Source: CAYZAK01 sp964476445 (lineage in GTDB: Bacteria > CG03 > SLGR01 > JAGXOG01). Taken from it: a DNA stretch of 35,362 bases. The position numbers and the translations under genes are program-made. Location: assembly GCA_964476445.1 (NCBI GenBank), contig CAYZAK010000015.1:1-35362 (forward strand), written 5' to 3'. The notes beneath the pieces are model-generated. The model made no database searches and had not been told where the DNA came from. It saw only the letters and a program-made list of their open reading frames with translations. Below are positions 24,321-32,501 of this stretch, piece after piece (the first letter of the stretch is position 1; each line of letters starts with the position of its first letter).

Positions 24321-24348
24321 TTGACAAAAGATAGGGTATAAATAAAAT
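24321..24348 (+). promoter_or_regulatory. Promoter of the tetR-tolC-RND operon
   Basis: TTGACA (24321-24326) and TAAAAT (24343-24348) with a 16-base spacer. The start would fall near 24354-24355, the first base of the TetR palindrome, so a bound repressor would cover the start site. Confidence 0.7.
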
Positions 24349-24354
24349 ATATAG

Positions 24355-24372
24355 TGACTGACCGGTCAGTCA
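24355..24372. promoter_or_regulatory. TetR-family operator (18-bp perfect palindrome)
   Basis: TGACTGACCGGTCAGTCA is self-complementary over all 18 bases. It begins at the predicted transcription start of the operon and ends 12 bases before the tetR ATG. The T-A-C-x-G-A-C-C-G-G-T-C-A-G-type half sites resemble those of AcrR/QacR-like repressors of RND efflux operons. Autorepression relieved by a pump substrate is the expected logic. Confidence 0.85.
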
Positions 24373-24384
24373 GCAGAAAAATTT

Positions 24385-24966
24385 ATGGATAATTTAAAAG
24401 ACAATATTGTAAGGGTGGCCAAAGAAGTATTTGCCCGGGAAGGTTATTACGGGGCAAGCATGGAAGAAATCGCCCGGAATGCTTCCGTGGCCAAAGGCAC
24501 GCTGTATAACTATTTTTCCAGCAAAGAAGAGCTGTATGTAGAAGTGATTCTTGAGCTTATAACTATCGTAGATAGCTGGGTTGATGAGGCAATAGAATCG
24601 GAAAAGAAATTCTGGGATAAAATTGATTTTTTAGCCCGGAGGGTACTGAACTATTTTTCCCGCAATAAACAGGTATTTACTATAATAAGAAGAGAAACTC
24701 CCATCAACACAGCTATGCGTAAGGAAAGCGAACAAAAGATAATGGATTTAATGAAAGCCAGGGTGGATAAACTGGCCGGTATATTTAAAGAACACCGAAA
24801 AGAGGGGGTAATAAGTGATAAATATACTGACCGTGACGGCGCATTTCTTTGCCTGGTGGTAGTGGAAAGCATGGTAAGAAGAACTCTGGAGGGGTGGGAG
24901 AGAGATCCGGATAAAAATGCGAATATGGTGATTAAATTTTTAAAAAATGGGCTGGCCAAAAATTAA
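24385..24966 (+). CDS. TetR/AcrR-family transcriptional repressor of the efflux operon
   Basis: A 193-residue one-component regulator. Residues 8-55 form the TetR DNA-binding domain (AKEVFAREGYYGASMEEIAR, then AKGTLYNYFSSKEELYVEVI). The rest is an all-helical ligand and dimer domain with little conservation, so the inducer is unknown. A perfect palindromic operator lies 12 bases upstream. The stop overlaps the tolC-like start by 20 bases, so regulator and pump are one unit. No Shine-Dalgarno precedes the ATG. Confidence 0.93.
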   Translation: MDNLKDNIVRVAKEVFAREGYYGASMEEIARNASVAKGTLYNYFSSKEELYVEVILELITIVDSWVDEAIESEKKFWDKIDFLARRVLNYFSRNKQVFTIIRRETPINTAMRKESEQKIMDLMKARVDKLAGIFKEHRKEGVISDKYTDRDGAFLCLVVVESMVRRTLEGWERDPDKNANMVIKFLKNGLAKN

Positions 24967-26296
24967 AAAATATTTTATATCGTTTTTTTTGTGTTGTACG
25001 GTGATTGGCAATATCCTGGCCCGGGAATTGACTCTGGATGATTTCATAAGCGAAGCTCTGACTAATAACTATGACATACGTATCATCAGGCAGGAAGTAA
25101 AGGAAGCCGGGGGTACAAAAAGAGAGCTTTGGGGCAATTTTTTTCCTGCTTTTTCGGCCTCTTACAATCAACTTTATATGGACAAAGTTCAGCAGGTTGA
25201 TTTTGAAATGCCTCTGGTAACACCTAGCGGAGATATTATATACGAAAAAGTGGACATAGAAATGGGGCAGAAAGACATTTACGAGGCAAAACTGTCCCTG
25301 CAGCAGCCCGTATTCACTTTCGGGGCCATTTCCAATTCTTACAAAATTTCTAAAAAAGCGCTGAATATTCAGAAAAAAAAGCAGAGCCGGGCAAAAATAG
25401 AACTTATTCCCGAAGTACGGAAAGCTTTTTACCGGGTTATTATGGCCCAAGATATGGTAGATATTTACCAAAAACAGAAAGAACTTATGGAAGATAATCT
25501 GAAAATGGCAAACGAATTATACCGAAGCGGAAAAGTTTCCCATCTTGATACCGGAAGGATGGAAGTGCAGGTAGCCAGGGCAAAGAGCGGTATTGTAAAT
25601 ACTCAATCTAACTTAGAAAAAGCCAGAGAAGTTCTTTTTAATTTAGCAGGTATGGAGAACTCCAAGCCGGAAATTAAAGGAGAGTTAATTTATAAAGATT
25701 TCAACTTTAATTTAGATGAACTGGAAACCCGTGCTCTGAAAAACCGGATAGAATTGGACATTGCCCGCCGGGGTACTGAAATAAAAAAACTGAAAAAAAA
25801 ACTTTCCCGGAGTGAAAATTTACCTAAAATATATGCTTACGGAAATTATACCTGGGAAAAGCCCTATCAAAACCGGGATGAATGGGGGGATTACTGGACA
25901 GTAGGGGGGAGAGTGGAATTTCCTTTTTTAGATGGGTTATCTTCACTTGGGAGAAGCAAAAGAAGGGAGGCCGCTCTTGAAAAATCAAAAATCTATACTG
26001 ATAAACTTAAAGCCGCTATTAAGTTACAACTACGAAACAGCTTCTATTCTTTAAGGGAAGCTGAGGAAAATATCGAAGTTCAGGAGAAAAACCTCGACCA
26101 GCTAAAAGAAAATTTAAAAGTGGCCCGGAAACGGTATAGCCGGGGTTTGATAGACAGTATGGAGTTAAATCAGTCAGTTTTAGAATATACCCGGGGTAAA
26201 AAAGAATTAACTGGCTCAAAATTTAATTACCTTAGTGCGGCAGAAAATTTAAAAATTGCTGTTGGAGATAAATTAAATACGGGGCAATTACGATGA
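24947..26296 (+). CDS. TolC-family outer-membrane efflux channel
   Basis: Outer-membrane channel of the tripartite pump, 449 residues. An N-terminal signal (KKYFISFFLCCTVIGNILA) precedes two OEP repeats typical of TolC, each built of long coiled-coil helices: ALTNNYDIRIIRQEVKEAGG near 36-55, and RRGTEIKKLKKKLSRSENLP opening the second repeat near 270. Periodic polar heptads are visible in 150-215 and 365-430. The presence of this channel is the best evidence in the window for an outer membrane. The start at 24947 overlaps tetR, and the stop overlaps the adaptor gene (ATGA). Confidence 0.9.
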   Translation: MGWPKIKKYFISFFLCCTVIGNILARELTLDDFISEALTNNYDIRIIRQEVKEAGGTKRELWGNFFPAFSASYNQLYMDKVQQVDFEMPLVTPSGDIIYEKVDIEMGQKDIYEAKLSLQQPVFTFGAISNSYKISKKALNIQKKKQSRAKIELIPEVRKAFYRVIMAQDMVDIYQKQKELMEDNLKMANELYRSGKVSHLDTGRMEVQVARAKSGIVNTQSNLEKAREVLFNLAGMENSKPEIKGELIYKDFNFNLDELETRALKNRIELDIARRGTEIKKLKKKLSRSENLPKIYAYGNYTWEKPYQNRDEWGDYWTVGGRVEFPFLDGLSSLGRSKRREAALEKSKIYTDKLKAAIKLQLRNSFYSLREAEENIEVQEKNLDQLKENLKVARKRYSRGLIDSMELNQSVLEYTRGKKELTGSKFNYLSAAENLKIAVGDKLNTGQLR

Positions 26297-27180
26297 AAAA
26301 AATAATAACTGTTTTAATATTAGTTCTGGTGGTAGTATTATTGGGAATAAGGTTTTTAGATTACCGCAGGGTGGACCCCGCAGTTGAAAAAGAGGGAGTA
26401 AACCGGGTAATAGTATCCGAAGTCAGGCGTAAAAAAGTGGTACAGACCCTACACTACACCGGCACTGTAAAAGGAATAAATGAAGTAACGGTTTTTCCAA
26501 AGGTCCCTGGCCTTGTTGAGGAAATTTTTAAAAATACGGGTGATAAGATAGAAAAAGGTGAAACTATATTAACCATAGACCGGGATGAAGAGGCTTTAAA
26601 ATATGCGCTTTCTGAAGTTGTAAGCCCTATCCGGGGACTGGTTCTTGAGGTACTGCCGGAACCTAAAAATCAAGTAAATCCGGCCCGTCCGGTGGCCAGG
26701 GTGGGAAATATGGATAATGTTAAGATAGACTTTAGCGTTTCCCCCCCGGACAGTACTGAGATCAGGACCGGAGACAGAATAACGGCCCGTTTTTCAGTTT
26801 ATCCGGATAAAAAGTTTACCGGTTCTATTACTCAAATTGGTGCGGCTTTAAACCAAAGGAGCGGAAGAATCCCGGTTGAAGCGGAACTGAAAAATCCGGA
26901 GCATAAATTAAAATCCGGCCTGATCTGTGATTTGAGAGTGGCGGTGGAAGAATTACAGGATGTGAAATCGGTTTCCCGGTCTGCAGTTGTAAGCAGGGAG
27001 GGAAAAAAGGGTATATTTATTGTTGACTCTGAAAATATTGTCCGGTGGAAAACAGGGGTAATAGAATTAGAGGGCGACAATTACATAGCATTAAATGATA
27101 AAATTTCTGAAAAAGAGCTGGTTGTGGTGGAAGGTAATTACGGTCTTATACCCGATCGAAAAGTAAATATAATTGAATGA
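26293..27180 (+). CDS. RND efflux periplasmic adaptor lacking the alpha-hairpin
   Basis: Membrane-fusion protein that links the inner-membrane pump to the TolC-like channel. The 295 residues have a single N-terminal membrane anchor (6-20), a lipoyl half motif (61-97, GINEVTVFPKVPGLVEEIFK), only about ten residues of linker, the second lipoyl half (108-140, VVSPIRGLVLEVLPEPK), then beta-barrel and membrane-proximal domains. Typical adaptors have 60-100 residues of coiled-coil hairpin between the lipoyl halves; here it is missing. ATGA overlaps both neighbours. Some spirochaete adaptors such as BesA are reported to be similarly short. Confidence 0.88.
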   Translation: MKKIITVLILVLVVVLLGIRFLDYRRVDPAVEKEGVNRVIVSEVRRKKVVQTLHYTGTVKGINEVTVFPKVPGLVEEIFKNTGDKIEKGETILTIDRDEEALKYALSEVVSPIRGLVLEVLPEPKNQVNPARPVARVGNMDNVKIDFSVSPPDSTEIRTGDRITARFSVYPDKKFTGSITQIGAALNQRSGRIPVEAELKNPEHKLKSGLICDLRVAVEELQDVKSVSRSAVVSREGKKGIFIVDSENIVRWKTGVIELEGDNYIALNDKISEKELVVVEGNYGLIPDRKVNIIE

Positions 27181-30100
27181 AACTACCTGATTTTTCAGTA
27201 AAAAAGCCGGTTACCATTTCTATGCTTATCCTTATAGTTATAGTAATGGGTTTGATATCGTTAAGTCGTATGGGACTGGACCTTATGCCGGATATAACTT
27301 TTCCAATGGTTACCGTGGTGACCACCTATGAAGGTGTAAGCCCGGAAGATATGGAAAACCTGGTAACCAGGCCGTTAGAGGATACGGTGGCTACCATACA
27401 GGGCGTAAAAGAGATAAACGCCACCACCAGGGAGGGATTTACCGCGCTTATGGTGGAATTCGAATGGGGAACCGATATAGATCTTGCCGCTCAGAATATC
27501 AGGGATAATTTAGATTTTATGCAAGCTTTTCTGCCCGCGGATATGTCCGATCCCCAGGTTATAAAATTTGACGCTGATATGATGCCCGTATTCGGTCTGG
27601 GAGTAACCGGAAAAATGGATCAGGTTGAACTGAGAAGATTTGTGGAAAACGAGATTGAAACCGCTCTGGAGCAGGTTGAAGGGGTCTCGGCGGTTTATCT
27701 TTGGGGTGGAGCCCGAGAGGAGATTAGAATAGAACTGGACCGTAAGAGAATGGCTTTCCACAAAATTCCCATCGAAATGGTAGTAGGGGTTGTGGGCAGG
27801 GAAAACCTAAATCAGCCCGCCGGTAGAATAGAAGAAGAGTACCGGGAGATCACCCTGAGGGCGGTGGGGGAATTTAAAACACTTGAAGATGTAAAAAACA
27901 CACCGGTGACCAGGCGGGAGGGGGAAACTATATATATCAAAGATTTAGGTGATGTAAAGCAGACAATGGAAAAGAGCCGGGCCCGGGCCAGAACTAACTC
28001 AAAATCCAGTGTAATGTTAATGCCTTACAAAGAATCGGGGGCTAACACCGTACTGGTATCCGGAAGAATAAATGACCGGCTGAATGAACTGCGGGACACT
28101 TTGCCTCAGGATATAGAAATGTCCACTTTTTTGGATATGGGACAGATGATAACCCGTATTCTCCGGGTTACTCTTTCTTCTGCTTTGTGGGGAGCTGTTT
28201 TGGCGGTGGGAATACTTTTTTTATTTTTAGGTTCCTGGCGCCCAACCTTAATAATAGCTACGGCAATCCCCCTGTCCATGCTGGCCACTTTTTTACCCCT
28301 TTTCGGTGCCGGTTATACAATAAATTTTGTCATCCTTATCGGAGTAGCCCTGGGGGTGGGCATGATAGTTGATAACGCTATTGTGGTAATAGAAAATTCC
28401 TACCGACATCTTCAGATAACCGACCGACCGAAGATGGCTGCATCCATGGGGGCCAAACAGGTGGGCATGGCTATAACCGCTTCAACTTTTACAACTATTG
28501 TGGTATTTATTCCCCTGCTTTTTGCCGGGGGAGTTATAGGTAGGATTTTTTCCCAGCTGGCGGTAACAGTGGCTTCCGCTCTTATCTGTTCATTAATAGT
28601 GGCTCTTACAATTATTCCCATGTTGAGCTCAAAAATTTTACACCCGGAGGATGCCTTAAAAAAACGTGCCTGGTTTGATAAACTGCACCGGTGGTACGTA
28701 GATAAACTTACCTATTTTTTGGAAAATAAGGCGGTGATGCTGAGCATAATATTAGTTCTTACTGTATTAAGTATAGCTGCTTTTCCGTTTATGGGAAAAG
28801 AATATTTTCCATCAATAGATCAGTCCATGTTGATGATGAAAATACAAAGAGACATAGGTACTGTTTTAGAAGAGACTAACCGTATAGTGAAAAGAGTGGA
28901 GGAAGAATTTAGTCAGCAGCCCGAAATTTTAAGTTATTCGGGAATGATGGGTTTGATGGAGGGAGCGGAAATAGATGCGGCTATGGGAACCGGCCCCGCC
29001 GGTCCGCATGAAGCGGATCTTTTTGTCAGATTAAAAGAGAAAACCGACAGGGATAGAGGTCACCGGGAAATAATGGATTCAATAATTAAGGGTTTACCCC
29101 GGTATGAGGACGCCAGTGTCCAGTTTATCGATATGGGGGAGATGATGTTAACCGGGGGCGGAATTCAGGACGCGCCGGTTCAGATTCATATCTACGGTCG
29201 CGAACTGGTTGTTTTAGATAGGGTGTCCGGTAGTATAAAAGATAAAATTAAAGATTTACCGGGTATCTACAATCTAGACGTTTCTCTTGAACAGGGGCGT
29301 CCCGAGCTGGATATTGAAATTAACCGTAGAAAGGCCGCGAAATACGGAGTGGAAATTTCCAGAATTAACCAGGTTTTACAGACCGCTGTTCAGGGAACAA
29401 TTGCCGGCAAATTTCGTCAAAGAGGGGAAGAACTGGATATAAAAGTTATTTTAAAGGAGGAGGACCGGTTGACCGCCCACCAGATCAAGAATATTCCGGT
29501 GCTTACCGGAGATGGAGCAATAATAAGCGTGGGACAGGTTGCGGATTTTTCCTATAAAGAAGGTCCCGTTAAGCTTGACCGGGAGAATCGCCGGCGGGTG
29601 GTAACGGTGAGCGGGGACTACCGGGGAAGTGATTTCACCGGGATTATGGATGATGTCCGCCAGAAGGTTGATAAAGTATTTTTGCCCGCCGGTTATTCGG
29701 TAAGGTACGGCGGCGAAGCCGAGGACATACAGGAAATGTTTGTTACCCTGGCCCAGGTTTTCGCGCTGGCTTTTCTGTTAATATATATGGTCATGGCTGC
29801 CCAGTTTGAGTCTTTTGTCCATCCTTTGATAATAATGGTTACCATTCCTCTGGCCTATATCGGAGTAGTTTGGCTGGTGATAATGACCGGTAAAACTATC
29901 TCTATGCCAGCGGCCATGGGGGTTCTTATTCTTTTCGGAATAATTGTCAACAATGCCATAGTTTTAATAGATTATATAAACCAGCTGCGCAGAAATCAGG
30001 GAAAAAGTATAAGAGAGGCAGTGATCGAGGGCGGCCGGGTTCGGTTAAGACCAATACTTATGACCGCTTTTACAACCATGTTCGCCATGGTTCCCATGGC

Positions 30101-30263
30101 AGTAAACCGGATGGAAGGCGCTGCGGTAAGATCGGTGGTTGCTATATCCATTATCGGCGGACTTTTGGTGGGAACCTGTCTTACACTTTTTGTAATACCT
30201 CTGATATACGATTTTATAGAACACCGGTCGGAAAGAAAAAAGAACCTGGAACCCGTCCGGTAA
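27177..30263 (+). CDS. RND-family multidrug efflux transporter (AcrB/HAE1-like)
   Basis: Inner-membrane proton-driven pump of 1028 residues, full length for the family. It starts with the usual SVKKPVTISMLILIVIVMG helix, followed by the first periplasmic porter region (SPEDMENLVTRPLED). The TM4 proton-relay segment reads GVGMIVDNAIVVIEN (one Asp, as in many HAE1 relatives with VDN), and the second-half counterpart is GIIVNNAIVLIDYINQ. GGLLVGTCLTLFVIPLIY ends the last helices. Substrates cannot be inferred, but the TetR gene and TolC neighbour indicate export of toxic small molecules. Its stop abuts the stop of the opposing helicase gene with no gap or terminator. Confidence 0.94.
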   Translation: MKLPDFSVKKPVTISMLILIVIVMGLISLSRMGLDLMPDITFPMVTVVTTYEGVSPEDMENLVTRPLEDTVATIQGVKEINATTREGFTALMVEFEWGTDIDLAAQNIRDNLDFMQAFLPADMSDPQVIKFDADMMPVFGLGVTGKMDQVELRRFVENEIETALEQVEGVSAVYLWGGAREEIRIELDRKRMAFHKIPIEMVVGVVGRENLNQPAGRIEEEYREITLRAVGEFKTLEDVKNTPVTRREGETIYIKDLGDVKQTMEKSRARARTNSKSSVMLMPYKESGANTVLVSGRINDRLNELRDTLPQDIEMSTFLDMGQMITRILRVTLSSALWGAVLAVGILFLFLGSWRPTLIIATAIPLSMLATFLPLFGAGYTINFVILIGVALGVGMIVDNAIVVIENSYRHLQITDRPKMAASMGAKQVGMAITASTFTTIVVFIPLLFAGGVIGRIFSQLAVTVASALICSLIVALTIIPMLSSKILHPEDALKKRAWFDKLHRWYVDKLTYFLENKAVMLSIILVLTVLSIAAFPFMGKEYFPSIDQSMLMMKIQRDIGTVLEETNRIVKRVEEEFSQQPEILSYSGMMGLMEGAEIDAAMGTGPAGPHEADLFVRLKEKTDRDRGHREIMDSIIKGLPRYEDASVQFIDMGEMMLTGGGIQDAPVQIHIYGRELVVLDRVSGSIKDKIKDLPGIYNLDVSLEQGRPELDIEINRRKAAKYGVEISRINQVLQTAVQGTIAGKFRQRGEELDIKVILKEEDRLTAHQIKNIPVLTGDGAIISVGQVADFSYKEGPVKLDRENRRRVVTVSGDYRGSDFTGIMDDVRQKVDKVFLPAGYSVRYGGEAEDIQEMFVTLAQVFALAFLLIYMVMAAQFESFVHPLIIMVTIPLAYIGVVWLVIMTGKTISMPAAMGVLILFGIIVNNAIVLIDYINQLRRNQGKSIREAVIEGGRVRLRPILMTAFTTMFAMVPMAVNRMEGAAVRSVVAISIIGGLLVGTCLTLFVIPLIYDFIEHRSERKKNLEPVR

Positions 30264-32243
30264 TCATAAATTCCGGTAATTGTTTTTTAAATGCACAAAA
30301 GAATTTATTTCCGTATACCCGGGCAGTGATTTCAAAAACATGTTACCGTATTTTTTTGTTTTTACCCGGGTATCCAAGACAGCCACTATACCGGAATCAT
30401 TCCGGTGCCGTATAAGTCTACCGAACCCCTGTTTAAACAGCAAGGTGGCCCGGGGAACCTGATACTCCATAAAAGGATTTCGCCCTTTTTTCTTAAAATT
30501 TTCCAGTCTGGCTTCGGTGACCGGATCATCGGGAACTCCAAAGGGAAGTTTGGTTAAAATAACGCATTCTAAAAGTTCTCCGGGAAGATCTACCCCCTGC
30601 CAGAAAGTTAAAGTTCCCAAAAGCACGCTTTTTTCATTTTCTCGAAATTTTTTAAGCATGTACTGTCTGGGCAGTTCCCCGTGCAAAAGAAATTCGTTTT
30701 CCGGAAATCTGTTTATAAGCTCCAACCCCACGTTGTTTAGCATCCGGTAAGAGGTAAATAAAATGAAAGTTCGACCCCCTGTAAGGGTGAGAATATCACT
30801 TATAACATCTTCAGCGCCTTCCTCAAAAAGCTGGGGTCTTCTTATATCCGGTTGGGGAATATCACCGGGTATATAGAGCAAAACTTTATTTTTATAATCA
30901 AAAGGAGAGTTTAGAATTAGGCTTTTTGTCCGGTGAATTCCCAGCCTGTTTTTTATAAATTCAAAGGATTTATTCACTGTAAGTGTGGCCGAAGTTAGAA
31001 TAATCGGTTTTCTTTTTTGAAACAAGCAGTCGTTTAAAATATCGGCAACTTCCACCGGAGCACCGTTAAAAGAACAGTAAGTTCTTCCTTTTTTGGTTTT
31101 TATTTTTAAAAAATATACATAGTTGGCGAGTTCCATATTTATTATTATTTTAAGTTCTTCGGCCATATCTCTTGCTCTGCGGGCGTACGAATCGCATTCC
31201 CGGCAAAGGTCCTCGTCCTCTAACTTTTCTGATATGTTTTTTAAAACATCCGCCAGAGCTTTAAGAGGACCCGAAAGAGTGTTGGCAAATAAACCCGGTT
31301 CCCGGATGCGGTAATTTATTTTGTCGGTACCAAATTTTTCTATTAAATCATTAAAAAAAATCCCGCCGATTTTTTTAAGTTTCTTAACTTTACTTATTAT
31401 TTTTCTTCTATCTTCCACCCTGATATTACTGGCGGCTTTCCGAATAAAAGATCTTTTATTTTTACCTTTAAATAATTTACCTAAAAAATAATTTAATCTG
31501 AATTTAGAAACCTTAAATCCCAGGGTGTCTCCGGCCACATCCTCAATATTTTGAGCCTCGTCAAAAACAATGGATGTATATTTGGGTAGGAGATTGAAAT
31601 TTGAGGCCACATCGTGAAACAACAGATGATGATTGAGAATTAGCAGGTCGGCCTCAACCTGTTTTTTCCGGGCTTTAAAATAAAAACAGTCTTTGTAATA
31701 TTCGCATTTTTTTCCGCAGCAAAGTTCCGAAGTTCTGGATAATTCTCCCCAGAGAGTATGAGGAACCTCAAAATCTAAATTTATTTTGAGGCCGTTTTTG
31801 GTATTTTGTAACCAATCTGTGATTTTATCTAAAGCTTTAGCTTCATGTTTGCTGTCCAGAAGCTTTAACCGGTTAAAGTTTTGGTACCGTTTAATGCATA
31901 AGTAATTTTCACTGCCCAAACAGAGGGCCGCTTTAAAATTTTTTTTAAGGGACTTTTTCAAAAGGGGGATGTCTTTAAGTATCAACTGTTGCTGAAGAGT
32001 TTTAGTGTAAGTAGCTATAGCTATTCTTCTGTTTTTTTTATGAGAAGCCCATATAATAAAAGGCACTAAATAGGCAAAACTTTTTCCTATACCACAACCC
32101 GCTTCTATTAAAAGATGGGAGTTTTCCTCTATGGCTTCATGGATAGCATTGGCCATGGTAATTTGCTCCTTACGGTATTCATAGTTTTTTATATGATTTA
32201 CTATAGAGGAACTGTGACCTAAATATTTTTTCATATTATACAT
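30264..32243 (-). CDS. dinG: DinG/XPD-type Fe-S ATP-dependent helicase
   Basis: Superfamily 2 helicase with 5'-3' polarity in relatives, acting in repair or R-loop and replication-conflict resolution. The 659 residues show Walker A EAGCGIGKS at 47-55, four Fe-S cluster cysteines C116, C175, C180 and C186 with the spacing of E. coli DinG, and a Walker B box FDEAQN (DEAQ instead of DEAH). Motifs V-VI follow in LGTLTFWQGVDLPGE and FGRLIRHRNDSGIVAVLDTR. There is no exonuclease domain, unlike the Firmicute DinG fusion. Its promoter carries a perfect palindrome. No Shine-Dalgarno; a second ATG three codons in is an alternative start. Confidence 0.9.
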   Translation of the reverse strand: MYNMKKYLGHSSSIVNHIKNYEYRKEQITMANAIHEAIEENSHLLIEAGCGIGKSFAYLVPFIIWASHKKNRRIAIATYTKTLQQQLILKDIPLLKKSLKKNFKAALCLGSENYLCIKRYQNFNRLKLLDSKHEAKALDKITDWLQNTKNGLKINLDFEVPHTLWGELSRTSELCCGKKCEYYKDCFYFKARKKQVEADLLILNHHLLFHDVASNFNLLPKYTSIVFDEAQNIEDVAGDTLGFKVSKFRLNYFLGKLFKGKNKRSFIRKAASNIRVEDRRKIISKVKKLKKIGGIFFNDLIEKFGTDKINYRIREPGLFANTLSGPLKALADVLKNISEKLEDEDLCRECDSYARRARDMAEELKIIINMELANYVYFLKIKTKKGRTYCSFNGAPVEVADILNDCLFQKRKPIILTSATLTVNKSFEFIKNRLGIHRTKSLILNSPFDYKNKVLLYIPGDIPQPDIRRPQLFEEGAEDVISDILTLTGGRTFILFTSYRMLNNVGLELINRFPENEFLLHGELPRQYMLKKFRENEKSVLLGTLTFWQGVDLPGELLECVILTKLPFGVPDDPVTEARLENFKKKGRNPFMEYQVPRATLLFKQGFGRLIRHRNDSGIVAVLDTRVKTKKYGNMFLKSLPGYTEINSFVHLKNNYRNL

Positions 32244-32277
32244 TATTAAAGTTATAGGTAGAAAAACGATCTTAAAA

Positions 32278-32298
32278 GTTTAAGTGAAACACTTAAAC
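32278..32298. promoter_or_regulatory. Perfect inverted repeat upstream of dinG (candidate operator)
   Basis: Arms GTTTAAGTG and CACTTAAAC flank a three-base AAA centre, 9 of 9 pairs. It lies 34 bases ahead of the helicase ATG and just downstream of a minus-strand promoter candidate. No U-tract follows, so it is not a terminator. It does not match LexA, Rex, Fur or HrcA boxes that I know. Confidence 0.6.
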
Positions 32299-32309
32299 AC
32301 CTAAAATTT

Positions 32310-32339
32310 AAAATACTATAATAGCCCCCTAACTGTCAA
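32310..32339 (-). promoter_or_regulatory. Candidate dinG promoter
   Basis: On the minus strand TTGACA (32339-32334) is followed by TATTTT (32315-32310) at 18 bases, or TAGTAT (32318-32313) at 15. The start would lie near 32303, immediately before the palindrome at 32298-32278. A second -10-like TATAAC (32256-32251) sits seven bases before the ATG. Confidence 0.45.
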
Positions 32340-32501
32340 GAAAAAAGTTTATAATCCAATGGAATTTAATTTTGAATTTTAAAGTATTATAAATTATAAT
32401 CTATACAAGTTATTTTAGATTGATATTATCCGGTTATTGTAAAGAAAAAATACATTGTAGGATTTTAAAAGATTTAAATTTATAGTATACTTAAAAAACA
32501 A

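Noticed and set aside
24932..25471. 179-residue reading frame antisense to the tolC-like gene
   Set aside because: No family features, no start signal, and the opposite strand encodes a clear TolC homologue.
30250..30285. CCGGTAAT direct repeat at the RND pump/dinG junction as an attachment or insertion scar
   Set aside because: Eight bases, overlapping both coding ends, and CCGG-containing words are very common in this genome.
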